From: Collinsella aerofaciens
GTDB lineage: Bacteria; Actinomycetota; Coriobacteriia; Coriobacteriales; Coriobacteriaceae
Assembly (NCBI GenBank): GCA_021639365.1
Contig: JAJXHK010000005.1
Location: 1-64,000, forward strand
Direction of reading: 5' to 3'
DNA length: 64,000 bases
Shown: piece after piece, positions 33,533 through 42,601 of the stretch
How positions within the stretch are numbered: position 1 is the stretch's first letter
How the letters are laid out: every line of letters starts with the position of its first letter
Program-made: the position numbers and the translations under genes
The notes under the pieces: generated by a model
Told to the model about the DNA's origin: nothing
Databases searched by the model: none
Seen by the model: only the letters and a program-made list of their open reading frames with translations

Positions 33533-34555
33533 CTAGCGCGAGGTCGAAGCGCGGTGTTCGATGTGGCCGGGGACCTCGATGCGCTTGGGGGCGAGCTTTG
33601 CGGCGTCGCCCACCGTAGTGGTAACGACGTCGATGCGCTCGGACAGGCGCTCGACCACGCGCTCGGCAATGGTGAGGGTGTCCTGCGCGGCCGTGGTCAC
33701 ACCGCCAAAGAGCACGTGGTTCCAGGGATAGTCGTCAAACGTTGCGATCTTGAGACCCGCCGGCAACGAAGGTCCCAACTGTGCCAGCGCCTCGGTCAGA
33801 CGCAGGAAGACCAGACCGTTGACGGCAATGAGGCCGAGCTTTTTACCCGCATAGCCGCGGATGGTCTCGTCCAGGCGACTGACACCCGTGGCGCCACCGT
33901 CGGCCAGAGTGACGACCTCGCCCGCAAGACCGCGGCGCGAAAGCTCGTCGGCAAAGGCCTCGGCGCGCTCGCGACGCACGGGGCTGTCATCGCTTGCCTC
34001 GGTGAGCAGGCACAGGCGCTCGCTGCCCGCAGAGGCCAAGGCGTCTACCAGGCCGGCGACCAGCTCACGGTTGTTGGAGGTCACCAGATCGACACCGCCG
34101 GCGGCAATATCGCGGTCGAGCAGCACGACGGGCAGGCGTCCCGCAGCCGCGGCAATCGCCTTGTCGTTGTCTCCGCAGGTATTGACGACCAGGCCGTCCA
34201 CACCGGCATCGATAAGTCTGGTGAGCGACTCTGCTTCCTTAGCGGGGTCGTTGCCGCTAATGGCCGTCATGAGCGAGCAGCCGCGCGCGGCGGCACTGGC
34301 GGAAAGCCCTTCGAGCATGGCGCTCGAGAACGGGTTGGCGATGTCAGCTAGGATCACGCCGATGAGGTTGGTACGCGAGCTGCGCAGATTGCGCGCGGCG
34401 GCACGTGGACGATAGCCGGTGCGCTCGATAACTGCCGCGATGCGAGCACGGGTTTCCTCGGTCATCTGCCCGGGGCGGTTGTTGAGATAGCGCGAGACCG
34501 TGGCCGGGCTCACGCCCGCCTCGGCGGCAATATCCTTGATTCTCATCTGCGCCAT
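33533..34555 (-). CDS. LacI-family transcriptional regulator
   Basis: 340 aa from ATG 34555 (MAQMRIKDIAAEAGVSPATV). Helix-turn-helix IKDIAAEAGVSPATVSRYLNN followed by hinge RPRAAARNLRSSRTNLIGVI and a periplasmic-binding-protein-like sensor domain. Ends with a short tail after FGGVTTAAQDTLTIAERVVE. Target and sugar are unknown: its neighbours are a GntR regulator and the glutamine-synthetase-like gene, neither an obvious sugar operon. Confidence 0.92.
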   Translation of the reverse strand: MAQMRIKDIAAEAGVSPATVSRYLNNRPGQMTEETRARIAAVIERTGYRPRAAARNLRSSRTNLIGVILADIANPFSSAMLEGLSASAAARGCSLMTAISGNDPAKEAESLTRLIDAGVDGLVVNTCGDNDKAIAAAAGRLPVVLLDRDIAAGGVDLVTSNNRELVAGLVDALASAGSERLCLLTEASDDSPVRRERAEAFADELSRRGLAGEVVTLADGGATGVSRLDETIRGYAGKKLGLIAVNGLVFLRLTEALAQLGPSLPAGLKIATFDDYPWNHVLFGGVTTAAQDTLTIAERVVERLSERIDVVTTTVGDAAKLAPKRIEVPGHIEHRASTSR

Positions 34556-34678
34556 AGCGCACCCCGTTTCCCCATTGTCGGCATTCTGAGCCATTTTAGG
34601 CATTTTTAAAAATCTCGGTTGCAAAACGCTGTAGGTGAGCAACATCGTTTTTGCGTCTCGAGCAGATGCGATGATGGG

Positions 34679-35368
34679 CTAGATATTCGAGTCTTTAGGC
34701 AGCTCAAAATAGTCGGGATGCAAGGCGATAACCGGGCCCTGTTCCTCGGGCATCAGATGCAGGTGCGTCTCTGCCAGATAGCTCGCCGCGTCGGTATCGC
34801 CCCTCTTAATGGCCTCGAGAATCCGGCGATGCTGCCGACGAATTGGCTCCCAATCCAGATCTTGCGACACCATACGCAACCAGTTGTATCGCTCAAAATG
34901 CGTGTTGACGCTCTTCATCCAGTCCCACAACATGTGGCGGCCGGCAATCTCAAAACACGTCTCATGGAACAGGTTGTCCAGGTCAAAGAAACGACGCGTT
35001 TCGCGATGGTCGAGCGATTCGGACTCGGCAAGAATCTGCTCGAGCCGATGCTTTTGCTCGGGCGTGGCGGCAGAGCAGCATTTAATGAGCACGCTTCTCT
35101 CGAGTTTCTCGCGCAAGAAACAGGCGTTCTCGGCGCGCTCCATGCTGATTTTTGAGACATAGGTGCCGCTTTTGGGACGAGTTTCCACCAGTTCCTGCTC
35201 ACGCAGGCGCACAAAAGACTCGCGAATGGGCGTGCGCCCGATTCCCGTCTCCTTTTCCAGACCAATCGCCGAAAGACGCGTGCCAGGCTTGAGCTCGGCA
35301 TAGATGATCTTGGAGCGCAATGCGTTGTATGCCTGATCTTGCAGACTCTGATAATGCTGCTGTTCCAT
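34679..35368 (-). CDS. GntR-family regulator, FCD (FadR) subgroup
   Basis: 229 aa. N-terminal winged helix (LRSKIIYAELKPGTRLSAIGL ... GRTPIRESFVRLREQELVET) and an all-helical FCD ligand domain with the metal-binding His residues likely in LFHETCFEIAGRH and in RRQHRRILEAIKRGDTDAA. This subgroup binds small carboxylates. No adjacent metabolic gene points to a ligand. Confidence 0.92.
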   Translation of the reverse strand: MEQQHYQSLQDQAYNALRSKIIYAELKPGTRLSAIGLEKETGIGRTPIRESFVRLREQELVETRPKSGTYVSKISMERAENACFLREKLERSVLIKCCSAATPEQKHRLEQILAESESLDHRETRRFFDLDNLFHETCFEIAGRHMLWDWMKSVNTHFERYNWLRMVSQDLDWEPIRRQHRRILEAIKRGDTDAASYLAETHLHLMPEEQGPVIALHPDYFELPKDSNI

Positions 35369-35467
35369 AAAGCCCTCGGATAAACCCCTGCTTTGTCGAA
35401 TATCACCTCAGTAATACTATCGCATCGGCACGTCCCAACCGGTCTTTTGGGGCGGGGCTCTTTTTGA

Positions 35468-36721
35468 CTATGAGCGCTCGTATTTCGTGGCCCGCCCGGT
35501 TCCCTGCCTTACGATTGCATTCCGTTCAAGCAGAGATTCGAGTGCCGCCAACGTCCGCATGCGGCTCAGCCCCGTCTGTTTCTCAATCTCGCTTCGCGAC
35601 ATAATTCGCCCGCCCGACAAGGCCCTGAGAACCTGGGCCTCTTCCTCGGACCCTTCAAAGGCATCGGTAACGGGCAATGTGACGGCCACCATGCCACCGC
35701 GAACATCAAAAATTGGTTGATTGATCGAATCGCGATAGGCACGTCTAATGCGCGCAATTCCCGTACCAAATTTCTCGATGTAATCCAGCTTTAAGAAGGC
35801 CTCTGCAACGATGGGGTTTCTGAGCACGGATATCTGCCCATACAGGTATTGTTCCGTCGTCAAACCGGCGGGCAGCGATCCGGGGGAGGTCACAACGACA
35901 CGATCATCGTACAGGGCAATTTGAACGTTCGCTCGAACGTCCCACGTCCGATGCACCAAAGCGTTTGCAACAGCTTCGCGGAATGCCTCAAGAGGAATTC
36001 GATCGGTTTGGACGCGCTCCATCCCTTCGATACGCTCATAACGGTAGTAGCGTGCAAACATAGCCACCGCCCTGTCCACCTGCTCAATTGCGGATACATT
36101 TGTCGCCGCCTCGCGATCCAAGATCACATCCTCGGTATCGCCAAAACGGACGCAGTCGATGCCCGGAAAATCATTCTTATCCGCCAAAATCGCCGCAGCG
36201 TTGGTATAGCCGTCCTTGCCGAGCAAGCGAAGCGTGCGCATGATATCCGGCGTTAGCTCGGAAATGCCGAGATGTTCAACACACTTATGCTCGAGCGTGT
36301 GAAAACTCAAGTCCTGGCGAGCCGACGTGAGCGCGTCGAACGTTACGTTGCTGCCTTCGAGCGTCAGCCTGCCATACTCAAACCGGTCGACCTCCACCGT
36401 TGCCGAATCGTTTCGTCTGTAGGCCTTTCCCTTGCTTCGATAGGGTTTGTCCTGTCCCTCATAAACCGTAAGGATTACGGTCCCGTGTTTCTCATCGGGC
36501 TCAAGCGAGTAACGGGGCGCGGGATCAAGACTGTCGTTAATCATGTTCTCGATGCGCAGGCATTCTGCAACCGGATCCGCAAGGCCGACAGCCACGCCAT
36601 CGTCATCAACGCCAAACTCAATCTTGCCCGTCCCGTAGTTTGCATAGGCGCTCACCGTTTTAAGAAACGTCGGCGTAACGCTTTCCTTGTATTCGACTGT
36701 AGGGCTCTCTCTAACAACCAT
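35468..36721 (-). CDS. AlbA_2 (Schlafen-like) putative DNA-binding / HATPase_c_4 protein
   Basis: 417 aa from ATG 36721 (MVVRESPTVEYKES), where GAAGAGG is well spaced. The N-terminal ~125 residues match AlbA_2/Schlafen-type domains (VEYKES ... FLKTVSAYANYGTGKIEFGVDDDG ... GKAYRRNDSATVEVDR). The middle contains an ATPase-like segment (PLEAFREAVANALVHRTW and PGSLPAGLT), and the C-terminus (residues ~350-417) is a winged helix with MSRSEIEKQTGLSRMRTLAALESLLERNAI. Proteins of this design are annotated as ATP-binding transcriptional regulators, sometimes linked to phage defence. A 19-bp palindrome touches its -10, suggesting autoregulation. Confidence 0.85.
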   Translation of the reverse strand: MVVRESPTVEYKESVTPTFLKTVSAYANYGTGKIEFGVDDDGVAVGLADPVAECLRIENMINDSLDPAPRYSLEPDEKHGTVILTVYEGQDKPYRSKGKAYRRNDSATVEVDRFEYGRLTLEGSNVTFDALTSARQDLSFHTLEHKCVEHLGISELTPDIMRTLRLLGKDGYTNAAAILADKNDFPGIDCVRFGDTEDVILDREAATNVSAIEQVDRAVAMFARYYRYERIEGMERVQTDRIPLEAFREAVANALVHRTWDVRANVQIALYDDRVVVTSPGSLPAGLTTEQYLYGQISVLRNPIVAEAFLKLDYIEKFGTGIARIRRAYRDSINQPIFDVRGGMVAVTLPVTDAFEGSEEEAQVLRALSGGRIMSRSEIEKQTGLSRMRTLAALESLLERNAIVRQGTGRATKYERS

Positions 36722-36758
36722 ATGCACAACCTCTTCGTTTCGTACTATTCATGACCGT

Positions 36759-36817
36759 ATTATAAGACGAAAACTGTTTGCGTATTGATTTATCCAAGAC
36801 GCAAACAGTTTTCGTCT
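36759..36817 (-). promoter_or_regulatory. Promoter with 19-bp inverted repeat upstream of the AlbA_2 gene
   Basis: Minus strand: perfect 19-bp arms (36765-36783 and 36799-36817; core AAACTGTTTGCGT) with a 15-base spacer, directly followed by TATAAT (36759-36764). There is no good -35 in the arm, so an activator or a repressor binding the palindrome is likely. As an RNA hairpin it would lack a U tract, and the oxidoreductase has its own terminator upstream. Confidence 0.65.
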
Positions 36818-36842
36818 GTCAATACGTCTGCAATCCAAACGA

Positions 36843-36878
36843 AAAGAGCCCCGAGCTCGTTTGAACTCGGGGCTCTTT
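36843..36878 (-). terminator. Terminator of the flavin oxidoreductase gene
   Basis: AAAGAGCCCCGAG, ten-base loop, CTCGGGGCTCTTT with TTTTCG following on the minus strand. Confidence 0.85.
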
Positions 36879-37029
36879 GTGCCGCACATCTATGAGAGGA
36901 GTAATTCGATGCGTACGAGCGCTACTCCATGAAGCCGCCCTGGGATGGCGGCAACCTCGTCAATGGTGTCAGGTTTACATGCATCAACTTAGCGCAAAGT
37001 AACCTGGCCCCCATGCACCAAGGGGCTGA

Positions 37030-38979
37030 CTAGAGCTCGCAGGCGATCTTGTAGCCATCGCCGATGGCGTCGCGGATGTTGCCGCACTTGTTGGCATCGC
37101 CCAGCACGTGGGTGGCAACACCGGCTGCGGCCAGGTCGTCGGCCAGCTTGGTATTGGGACGATAGCCCATGGCAAGCACCAGCGTATCGGCACCGGTGAT
37201 GGTGTGGACCTCGCCGTCCTTCTCGTAGCTGATAGTGTCCTCGGTGATCTCGGTCACCTTGGCCTCGGTCAGCACGTGGACGCCCTTGGAGAGCATGCGC
37301 GTGATGAGCACCGCGCGGCCGGCGCCGCCCTCGTTGGCGGCGAGCGTCTTGGTCATCTCGATAACGGTGACATCGCGATTGGCCGGCGACAAGTCGTTGA
37401 CCAGCGGGGCCAGGTAATCGGCCGTCTCGCAACCGACGGTACCGCCGCCCACGATGACGATCTTCTTGCCCGGGAAAGCCTTGCCACCCAGCAGGTCGTC
37501 AGCTGTCATAACCTGCTTAAAGCCCTGCATGAAGGCCGGAGCGATGGGCTCGGCGCCATAAGCCAGGACAACCTCGTAGCCGGCGTAGTCGCACTGAATG
37601 TCCTCGGCCGAAAGCTCGGTACCAAAGACGCACTTCACGCCGGCCTCGGCCAGGCGACGGTACTGATACTTGATCACGCGGGTGAGTTCCTGCTTTGCCG
37701 GCGGAACGGCTGCGATGCGCATTTCGCCGCCCGGCTCATCCTGCTTGTCCACGAGCACCACGTTGTGGCCGCGCTTGGCGGCAATGTAGGCTGCCTCCAT
37801 GCCAGCAGGACCAGCGCCCACAACGAGCACGTTCTTGGCCTCGGCGGCAGGCTCGTAGCCGGCCTCGTCGCGCTCCACGTCCGGATTGACGGTGCAGGAG
37901 ATGCGCTTGCCGAACATGATGCCGTTCAGGCAGCGCAGGCAACCGATGCAAGGGCGAATATCGTCGGCGTTGCCGGCAGCGGCCTTATTGCAGAACTCGG
38001 CATCGCACAGATTGGCGCGGCCCATCATGCAGATGTCGGCGGCGCCGTCCTCGATCAGCTCCTCGGCAATCCATGCCTCGTTAATGCGGCCAACCGTGGC
38101 AACAGGAATGTTGACGTGCTTTTTGATCTCGCGCGAGCAGGCGGCGTGCGAGGCCTGCTGCGTGCCGGCGGCGGGAATCGCAGAGCCGCGCTTGATGGTG
38201 GTGCCGCCCGACACGTGAATCATGTCGACGCCGGCCTTCTCCAGGCGACGCGAGACGTAGATCATGTCGTTGAGGGTCAGGCCGCCATCGGTGTACTCGT
38301 CGCCCGAGATACGGACGTCGATGATAAAGTCCTTGCCGCAGCGCTCGCGAATCTCGGCGATGACCTCGAGCAAGAAGCGCATACGGGCGTCAAGCGAGCC
38401 GCCGTACTCATCGGTACGCTTGTTATAGAGCGGGGTCAAAAAGCCGCCAAGCATGCCGTGGGCGTGTGCCGCATGGACCTCGACGCCATCGACACCGGCC
38501 TTCTGCATGCGCACGGCAGCGTCACCGAACTGATGCGTGAGCTCGTGGATCTCATCGACCGTGATGGGACGCGGTGCCTCGCGGGCGTAAGACGGGCCCA
38601 CAAAAGACGGAGCGATCAGGCGCGGCGTGCCCGGAATGTTAAAGGCCATATAGGCGGGGTGGAAGAGCTGCGGCATGATCTTGCAGCCATACTCGTGGAC
38701 GGCCGCGGCGAGTTTTTCCCAGCCGGGGATAAACGTGTCGTCGTAGCAGCACATGTCACCCGGCAGATAGGTATAGGTAGGCTCGACCGTCACGACCTCG
38801 GTGATGATGAGGCCCACGCCGCCCTTGGCGCGGGCACGGTAATGATCGACCAAGTCATCGGTCACATAGCCATGATCGGCCAGGTTGGTAGATACCGGCG
38901 GCATAAAGACACGGTTCTTGACCTCGGTCGTACCGACCTTGATCGGGCTAAAGAGCATCGGATAGGCGGAGGACTCCAT
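37030..38979 (-). CDS. Old-yellow-enzyme-type NADH:flavin oxidoreductase / 2,4-dienoyl-CoA reductase family
   Basis: 649 aa from ATG 38979 (MESSAYPMLFSPIKVGTTEV), AAAGGA upstream. N-terminal FMN TIM barrel (KNRVFMPPVSTN, HAAHAHGMLGGFLTPLYNKRTDEYGGS), a 4Fe-4S site CIGCLRC followed by ISCTVNPDV, then FAD/NAD domains with GAGPAGMEAAYIAAKRGH and IVGGGTVGCETADYL. This is the architecture of FadH, trimethylamine dehydrogenase and the bile-acid/enoate reductases of gut anaerobes; which double bond or substrate it acts on is not clear. Transcribed alone. Confidence 0.92.
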   Translation of the reverse strand: MESSAYPMLFSPIKVGTTEVKNRVFMPPVSTNLADHGYVTDDLVDHYRARAKGGVGLIITEVVTVEPTYTYLPGDMCCYDDTFIPGWEKLAAAVHEYGCKIMPQLFHPAYMAFNIPGTPRLIAPSFVGPSYAREAPRPITVDEIHELTHQFGDAAVRMQKAGVDGVEVHAAHAHGMLGGFLTPLYNKRTDEYGGSLDARMRFLLEVIAEIRERCGKDFIIDVRISGDEYTDGGLTLNDMIYVSRRLEKAGVDMIHVSGGTTIKRGSAIPAAGTQQASHAACSREIKKHVNIPVATVGRINEAWIAEELIEDGAADICMMGRANLCDAEFCNKAAAGNADDIRPCIGCLRCLNGIMFGKRISCTVNPDVERDEAGYEPAAEAKNVLVVGAGPAGMEAAYIAAKRGHNVVLVDKQDEPGGEMRIAAVPPAKQELTRVIKYQYRRLAEAGVKCVFGTELSAEDIQCDYAGYEVVLAYGAEPIAPAFMQGFKQVMTADDLLGGKAFPGKKIVIVGGGTVGCETADYLAPLVNDLSPANRDVTVIEMTKTLAANEGGAGRAVLITRMLSKGVHVLTEAKVTEITEDTISYEKDGEVHTITGADTLVLAMGYRPNTKLADDLAAAGVATHVLGDANKCGNIRDAIGDGYKIACEL

Positions 38980-39081
38980 ACAGGGTTCCTTTCGTTTGAG
39001 CCGCTCGGCGGCAGTTGCTAACGTACTTATCGTACCAGCAACTGCCGTATCCGCAGTCAAACATACCCAAACGCCGGTCGA

Positions 39082-39282
39082 CTAATGAATACCGCGGCCC
39101 AGGTCTTCGGCGATCTTATCCACGCCTTTGAGCGCGGCGCACGTCTTTTTGTTGGAGCAATGCCCCGTGCAAACGCCACCTTGAGCGCAGTCGGCGCAGG
39201 TGCCCTTGCGGTAGATGCGCACGCACACGGCGACAAACGCAATACCGATAACAGCCAGTACAACAATATCGATAGGTGCCAT
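39082..39282 (-). CDS. FeoB-associated Cys-rich membrane protein
   Basis: 66 aa, AGAGGAGG before the ATG. One membrane segment (IVVLAVIGIAFVAVCVRIY) then a Cys-rich cytoplasmic tail: CADCAQGGVCTGHC ... C. This matches the small protein family found after feoB in Firmicutes and Actinobacteria; it may help FeoB function or assembly. It lies 176 bases beyond the feoB terminator, so it may have its own promoter. Confidence 0.88.
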   Translation of the reverse strand: MAPIDIVVLAVIGIAFVAVCVRIYRKGTCADCAQGGVCTGHCSNKKTCAALKGVDKIAEDLGRGIH

Positions 39283-39328
39283 AGCAAGCCTCCTCTAGTT
39301 AGCCGTCACTTACTTTACCCCATTCTCC

Positions 39329-39363
39329 ACCTACCAAAAAGGGACAGGTTTATTTTGGTCGGT
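39329..39363 (-). repeat. Hairpin family C copy 2
   Basis: ACCTACCAAAA / TTTTGGTCGGT (one mismatch) with the loop AGGGACAGGTTTA, the complement of the loop at 18179-18219. Between feoB and the Cys-rich gene. Confidence 0.6.
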
Positions 39364-39400
39364 TTTATCTGCGGAAACGCCACATCTCCCTCACCAAAAA

Positions 39401-39427
39401 GCCCGAGTGTCGCAGGGACACCCGGGC
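39401..39427 (-). terminator. Terminator of feoB
   Basis: GCCCGGGTGTC ... GACACTCGGGC then TTTTTGG on the minus strand, 31 bases beyond the feoB stop. Confidence 0.9.
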
Positions 39428-39457
39428 TCGTGGAAAGGGGTTAATCCTTATTCGGAC

Positions 39458-41785
39458 TTAAGCGGAAACTGCGGCGGAGGCAGTGTTGGTCTCGTCCTCG
39501 TCGGTCCAAGCGTGCTTGGGCATGGGACGGAAGATCTGGAAGAGCATCGCAACCAGCAGAACGATGGCTACAACCGTCCAGATACCAAACTGGCCAAGGA
39601 CAAGCAGGTTGTAGAACTGATTGATGAACAGGCCGATCACCCAAGCAAAGGCGCACTCGTAGCCGATGGCGATCGCAGTCCACTTGCCGGAATCCATCTG
39701 GTTGCGGATAGTGCCCATGGCGGCAAAGCACGGGGCGCACAGCAGGTTGAAGGCGCCGAAGGCAACGCAGGCGCCCATGGTGGGGAACATGCCGGCAAAC
39801 GCGGTCCACAGGCTCGGATCGGTCTCGCCCGCGTCGGCGACGGACAGCAGCGAGCCGGCGGTGGCGACGACGTTCTCCTTGGCGACGAGGCCAGAGAAAG
39901 TCAGCGCAGCTGCCTGCCAGGTGCTAAAGCCGAGCGGGGCGAAGATCCAGGCAACCAGGTTGCCCAGCATGGCGAGCACGGAGTAGTCCATATACTCCTC
40001 GGGGATGCCGTCCATCGCAGGCAGGAAGCCAAAGGCACCGTTATAGCTACCAAAGTTGGAGAGGAACCAAACGACGACGGTGGATGCGAAGATGACCGTA
40101 CCCGCCTTCTTGATAAAGGCCCAGCAGCGCTCCCACACGTGCAGCGCCCAAGAGCGGATCGCCGGGAAGTGGTAGGCAGGAAGCTCCATGACGAACGGCG
40201 TCGGGCGACCGGCGAAGAGCTTGGTCTTCTTGAGCATGAGGCCCGAGGCGATGACGGCAAAGACGCCCAGGAAGTAGAAGAGCGGGCTGATCCACTTCGC
40301 GGTGGTGGAAGAATCGCCGATGATGGAGCCCATGAGCAAGGCGATGATCGGCAGCTTGGCGCCACAGGGAATGAACGTGGTGGTCATGACCGTCATGCGG
40401 CGGTCCTTCTCGTTCTCGATGGTCTTGGTAGACATGACGCCGGGGACGCCGCAGCCCGAGGACACGAGCATGGGGATAAAGGACTTACCGGACAGGCCAA
40501 AGCGGCGAAACACGCGGTCCATGATAAAGGCGACGCGGGCCATATAGCCGCAGTCCTCCAGGAAGGACAGCATCACAAAGAGCAGGAACATCTGCGGGAC
40601 GAAGCCGAAGATGGCGCCCAGGCCGGCGACGATGCCGTCGCAGACCAGCGAATCGACCAGGCCTCCGTCCTCGGTGCCGCCAGCCACAAGGGCGTCGTGC
40701 ACCATGGTGGTGATACCCGGGACATAGGGGCCGTACTGTGCCGGGTCGACCGAGTCGGCATTGTCGCCCGCAGCTTCGACAGCCGCATCGTAGGCGTCGC
40801 GGCCCTGGCCCAGCACATACCAACCATCGGTGCCGAAGAGCTGGTCGTTGGTGAAGTCGGTCACCGTGCCGCCCAAGGTAGAAACGGCGATGTAGTACAC
40901 GCAGAACATGATGACCACAAAGATCGGCAGGCCCAGAATACGGTTGGTAACCACGTAGTCGATTTTCTCGGAGGTGCTCATCTTGGCCGGAGCCTTGGTG
41001 AGGCACTCATCGATGATGTGCGCGATGACGCCATAGCGCTCACCGGTGATGATGGACTCGGCATCGTCGTCGCAATCCTGCTCGCACTGAGCGACCAGCT
41101 CCTCCACGCGAGCGGCCTTCTCCTTGGTGAGGTTGATGAGCTTGCAGGCGTCCGCATCGCGCTCGAACAGCTTGACGGCGTAGTAGCGACGCTTGTTGGC
41201 GGGGACGCTCGCCGGCAGGTTGTTCTCGATGTGGGTCAGAACGTCCTCGATGGAAGAGTCGAACTTGTGCTCCGGCACCTGGCCCTTAGAAGCGGCAGAC
41301 TTCTTGACCTGCTCGAAAAGCTCCTTGATACCCTTGTTCTTAAGGGCCGAGATCATCATGACCGGGCAGCCGAGCTTCTTGGAGAGCTTGTCCGTGTCGA
41401 TCTTATCGCCGTTCTTCTCGACCAAGTCGGCCATGTTGAGGGCGACGACTACGGGCAGGCCGGTCTCGATAACCTGAAGCGCCAGGTACAGGTTGCGCTC
41501 GAGGTTGGTGGCATCGACAACCTGGACGACCACATCGGGCTCGCCGCTCATGAGATAATCGCGCGAGCATTGCTCCTCGGGGCTGTAGGGGGAAAGCGAG
41601 TAGATACCAGGGAGGTCCGTGATGGTAACGTTCTTGTCGCTTAGGAGCTTGGCCTCCTTTTTCTCAACCGTGACGCCGGGCCAGTTGCCAACGTAGCCGT
41701 TGGCGCCGGTAATCAGGTTGAAAAGCGTGGTCTTGCCGCAGTTGGGGTTACCCGCCAGTGCGACATGGATCTGAGAATCCGCCAT
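39458..41785 (-). CDS. feoB: Ferrous iron transporter B
   Basis: 775 aa. N-terminal G domain: G1 GNPNCGKTTLFN (residues 12-23), switch WPGVTVEKKEA, G3 DLPGIYSLSPYSPEE, G4 ALNMADLVE; then a helical GDI-like domain and a membrane core with VSSGCGVPGVMSTKTI and FIPCGAKLPIIALL, the paired gate segments of FeoB. Takes up Fe(II) under reducing conditions. Follows two feoA genes; a palindrome resembling a DtxR-type box lies between feoA and feoB. Confidence 0.97.
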   Translation of the reverse strand: MADSQIHVALAGNPNCGKTTLFNLITGANGYVGNWPGVTVEKKEAKLLSDKNVTITDLPGIYSLSPYSPEEQCSRDYLMSGEPDVVVQVVDATNLERNLYLALQVIETGLPVVVALNMADLVEKNGDKIDTDKLSKKLGCPVMMISALKNKGIKELFEQVKKSAASKGQVPEHKFDSSIEDVLTHIENNLPASVPANKRRYYAVKLFERDADACKLINLTKEKAARVEELVAQCEQDCDDDAESIITGERYGVIAHIIDECLTKAPAKMSTSEKIDYVVTNRILGLPIFVVIMFCVYYIAVSTLGGTVTDFTNDQLFGTDGWYVLGQGRDAYDAAVEAAGDNADSVDPAQYGPYVPGITTMVHDALVAGGTEDGGLVDSLVCDGIVAGLGAIFGFVPQMFLLFVMLSFLEDCGYMARVAFIMDRVFRRFGLSGKSFIPMLVSSGCGVPGVMSTKTIENEKDRRMTVMTTTFIPCGAKLPIIALLMGSIIGDSSTTAKWISPLFYFLGVFAVIASGLMLKKTKLFAGRPTPFVMELPAYHFPAIRSWALHVWERCWAFIKKAGTVIFASTVVVWFLSNFGSYNGAFGFLPAMDGIPEEYMDYSVLAMLGNLVAWIFAPLGFSTWQAAALTFSGLVAKENVVATAGSLLSVADAGETDPSLWTAFAGMFPTMGACVAFGAFNLLCAPCFAAMGTIRNQMDSGKWTAIAIGYECAFAWVIGLFINQFYNLLVLGQFGIWTVVAIVLLVAMLFQIFRPMPKHAWTDEDETNTASAAVSA

Positions 41786-41860
41786 TCAATCCTTCTTCCT
41801 TGTGTGCCCGCGCTGCTTTCTCCGCACGGGCTGGATAATGTGCTTCAAAAATGCTGCATT

Positions 41861-41880
41861 AAGTTAGAAAAACCTAACTT
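41861..41880. promoter_or_regulatory. Candidate metalloregulator box upstream of feoB
   Basis: AAGTTAG, six bases, CTAACTT. Similar to the DtxR/IdeR consensus half-sites (TTAGGTTAG / CTAACCTAA). Lies 76 bases before the feoB start, suggesting feoB can be controlled separately from feoA. Confidence 0.5.
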
Positions 41881-41908
41881 TATCTGCAGAAATATACGCC
41901 GCAAGCCC

Positions 41909-42130
41909 CTACTGGACCTCGACGACGGCCGCCTCCTCCTTGCGGATGGAAAGCTCGTAGCCGCGCACGTTGATCTCGACCGGATCACCGAGCGGCGCAA
42001 CCTTCACGACCTTGAACGAAGTGCCCTTGATGAGCCCCAGGTCCATAAGGTGGCGGCGAAGCGCGCCCTCACCGTGAAGCTTGACGATGGTAGAGCTCTC
42101 GCCCACCTTAACGTCACCCAACGTCTTCAT
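41909..42130 (-). CDS. feoA: FeoA-domain protein (second copy)
   Basis: 73 aa. SH3-like FeoA fold: VGESSTIVKLHGEGALRRHLMDLGLIKGTSFKVVKVAPLGDPVEINVRGYELSIRKEEA. The phrase LGDPVEI(n)VRG is diagnostic. Probably contacts the G domain of FeoB. Forty bases from the other feoA, likely same operon. Confidence 0.95.
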   Translation of the reverse strand: MKTLGDVKVGESSTIVKLHGEGALRRHLMDLGLIKGTSFKVVKVAPLGDPVEINVRGYELSIRKEEAAVVEVQ

Positions 42131-42170
42131 TTACTTGTCCCCCTTTCAGTGCGTACAGAAATACCGTCGA

Positions 42171-42413
42171 CTAACCGACGGTCATGATGTGCATGGCAAC
42201 CTTGGAATCGATGCCAAAGCGTGCGCCCAGCACAGTGACGATGATATTGGCGCCACTCGAGCTCACCACGTGGATTTCGCTGCCCTCGACAAAGCCGAGG
42301 TCCTTGAGATGGTGCTTCATATCCTCATTGCCCTTTACACGAGACACGCGCACGGTTTCGCCCGCCTTTACCATCGAAAGCGGCATAGCCGGCATCTGCG
42401 GTCCGCAAGACAT
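42171..42413 (-). CDS. feoA: FeoA-domain protein (first copy)
   Basis: 80 aa. FeoA fold (VKAGETVRVSRVKGNEDMKHHLKDLGFVEGSEIHVVS ... GARFGIDSKVAMHIMTV). More divergent than the second copy: the DPVEI motif is replaced by GANIIVTVLGARFGID. Two unlike FeoA proteins before FeoB is a common anaerobe arrangement. Confidence 0.94.
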   Translation of the reverse strand: MSCGPQMPAMPLSMVKAGETVRVSRVKGNEDMKHHLKDLGFVEGSEIHVVSSSGANIIVTVLGARFGIDSKVAMHIMTVG

Positions 42414-42455
42414 GAGTGGCTCCTAACGTCAGTTCGTCCTCAACATCGACGCGGT

Positions 42456-42509
42456 AAAAGTTAACCACATCTATGTTCGCTTTAGTAAACTAGCACGTGG
42501 TTAACTTTT
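42456..42509. promoter_or_regulatory. Paired inverted boxes upstream of the feo operon
   Basis: AAAAGTTAACCAC (42456-42468) and GTGGTTAACTTTT (42497-42509), perfect 13-bp arms separated by 28 bases. Each contains GTTAAC, and the pair spans where the feoA promoter must be, so binding of an iron-responsive repressor to two sites is plausible. The regulator is not in the window. Confidence 0.55.
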
Positions 42510-42561
42510 TGGAAAGGGTCCCCATTTAGATTCCGAAAAAGTTTCCTATACGAAACAAAAA

Positions 42562-42592
42562 GGCGCGGCAAAGAGCTGTCCTTTGCCGCGCC
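42562..42592 (-). terminator. Terminator of the HPr-like gene
   Basis: GGCGCGGCAAAG, seven-base loop, CTTTGCCGCGCC, followed on the minus strand by TTTTTGTTT. Confidence 0.9.
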
Positions 42593-42601
42593 CTGTCATG
42601 C

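Larger units (their letters stand above)
36728..37029. other. Intergenic region: operator palindrome and oxidoreductase terminator
   Basis: 302 bp. Holds the AlbA_2 promoter/palindrome (36759-36817) and a terminator (36843-36878). The remaining 36880-37029 has a small GCCGCC/GGCGGC stem and a stretch resembling family C loop words (AGGTTTACATG, AACCTGGCCCC) but no clear structure or gene. Confidence 0.5.
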
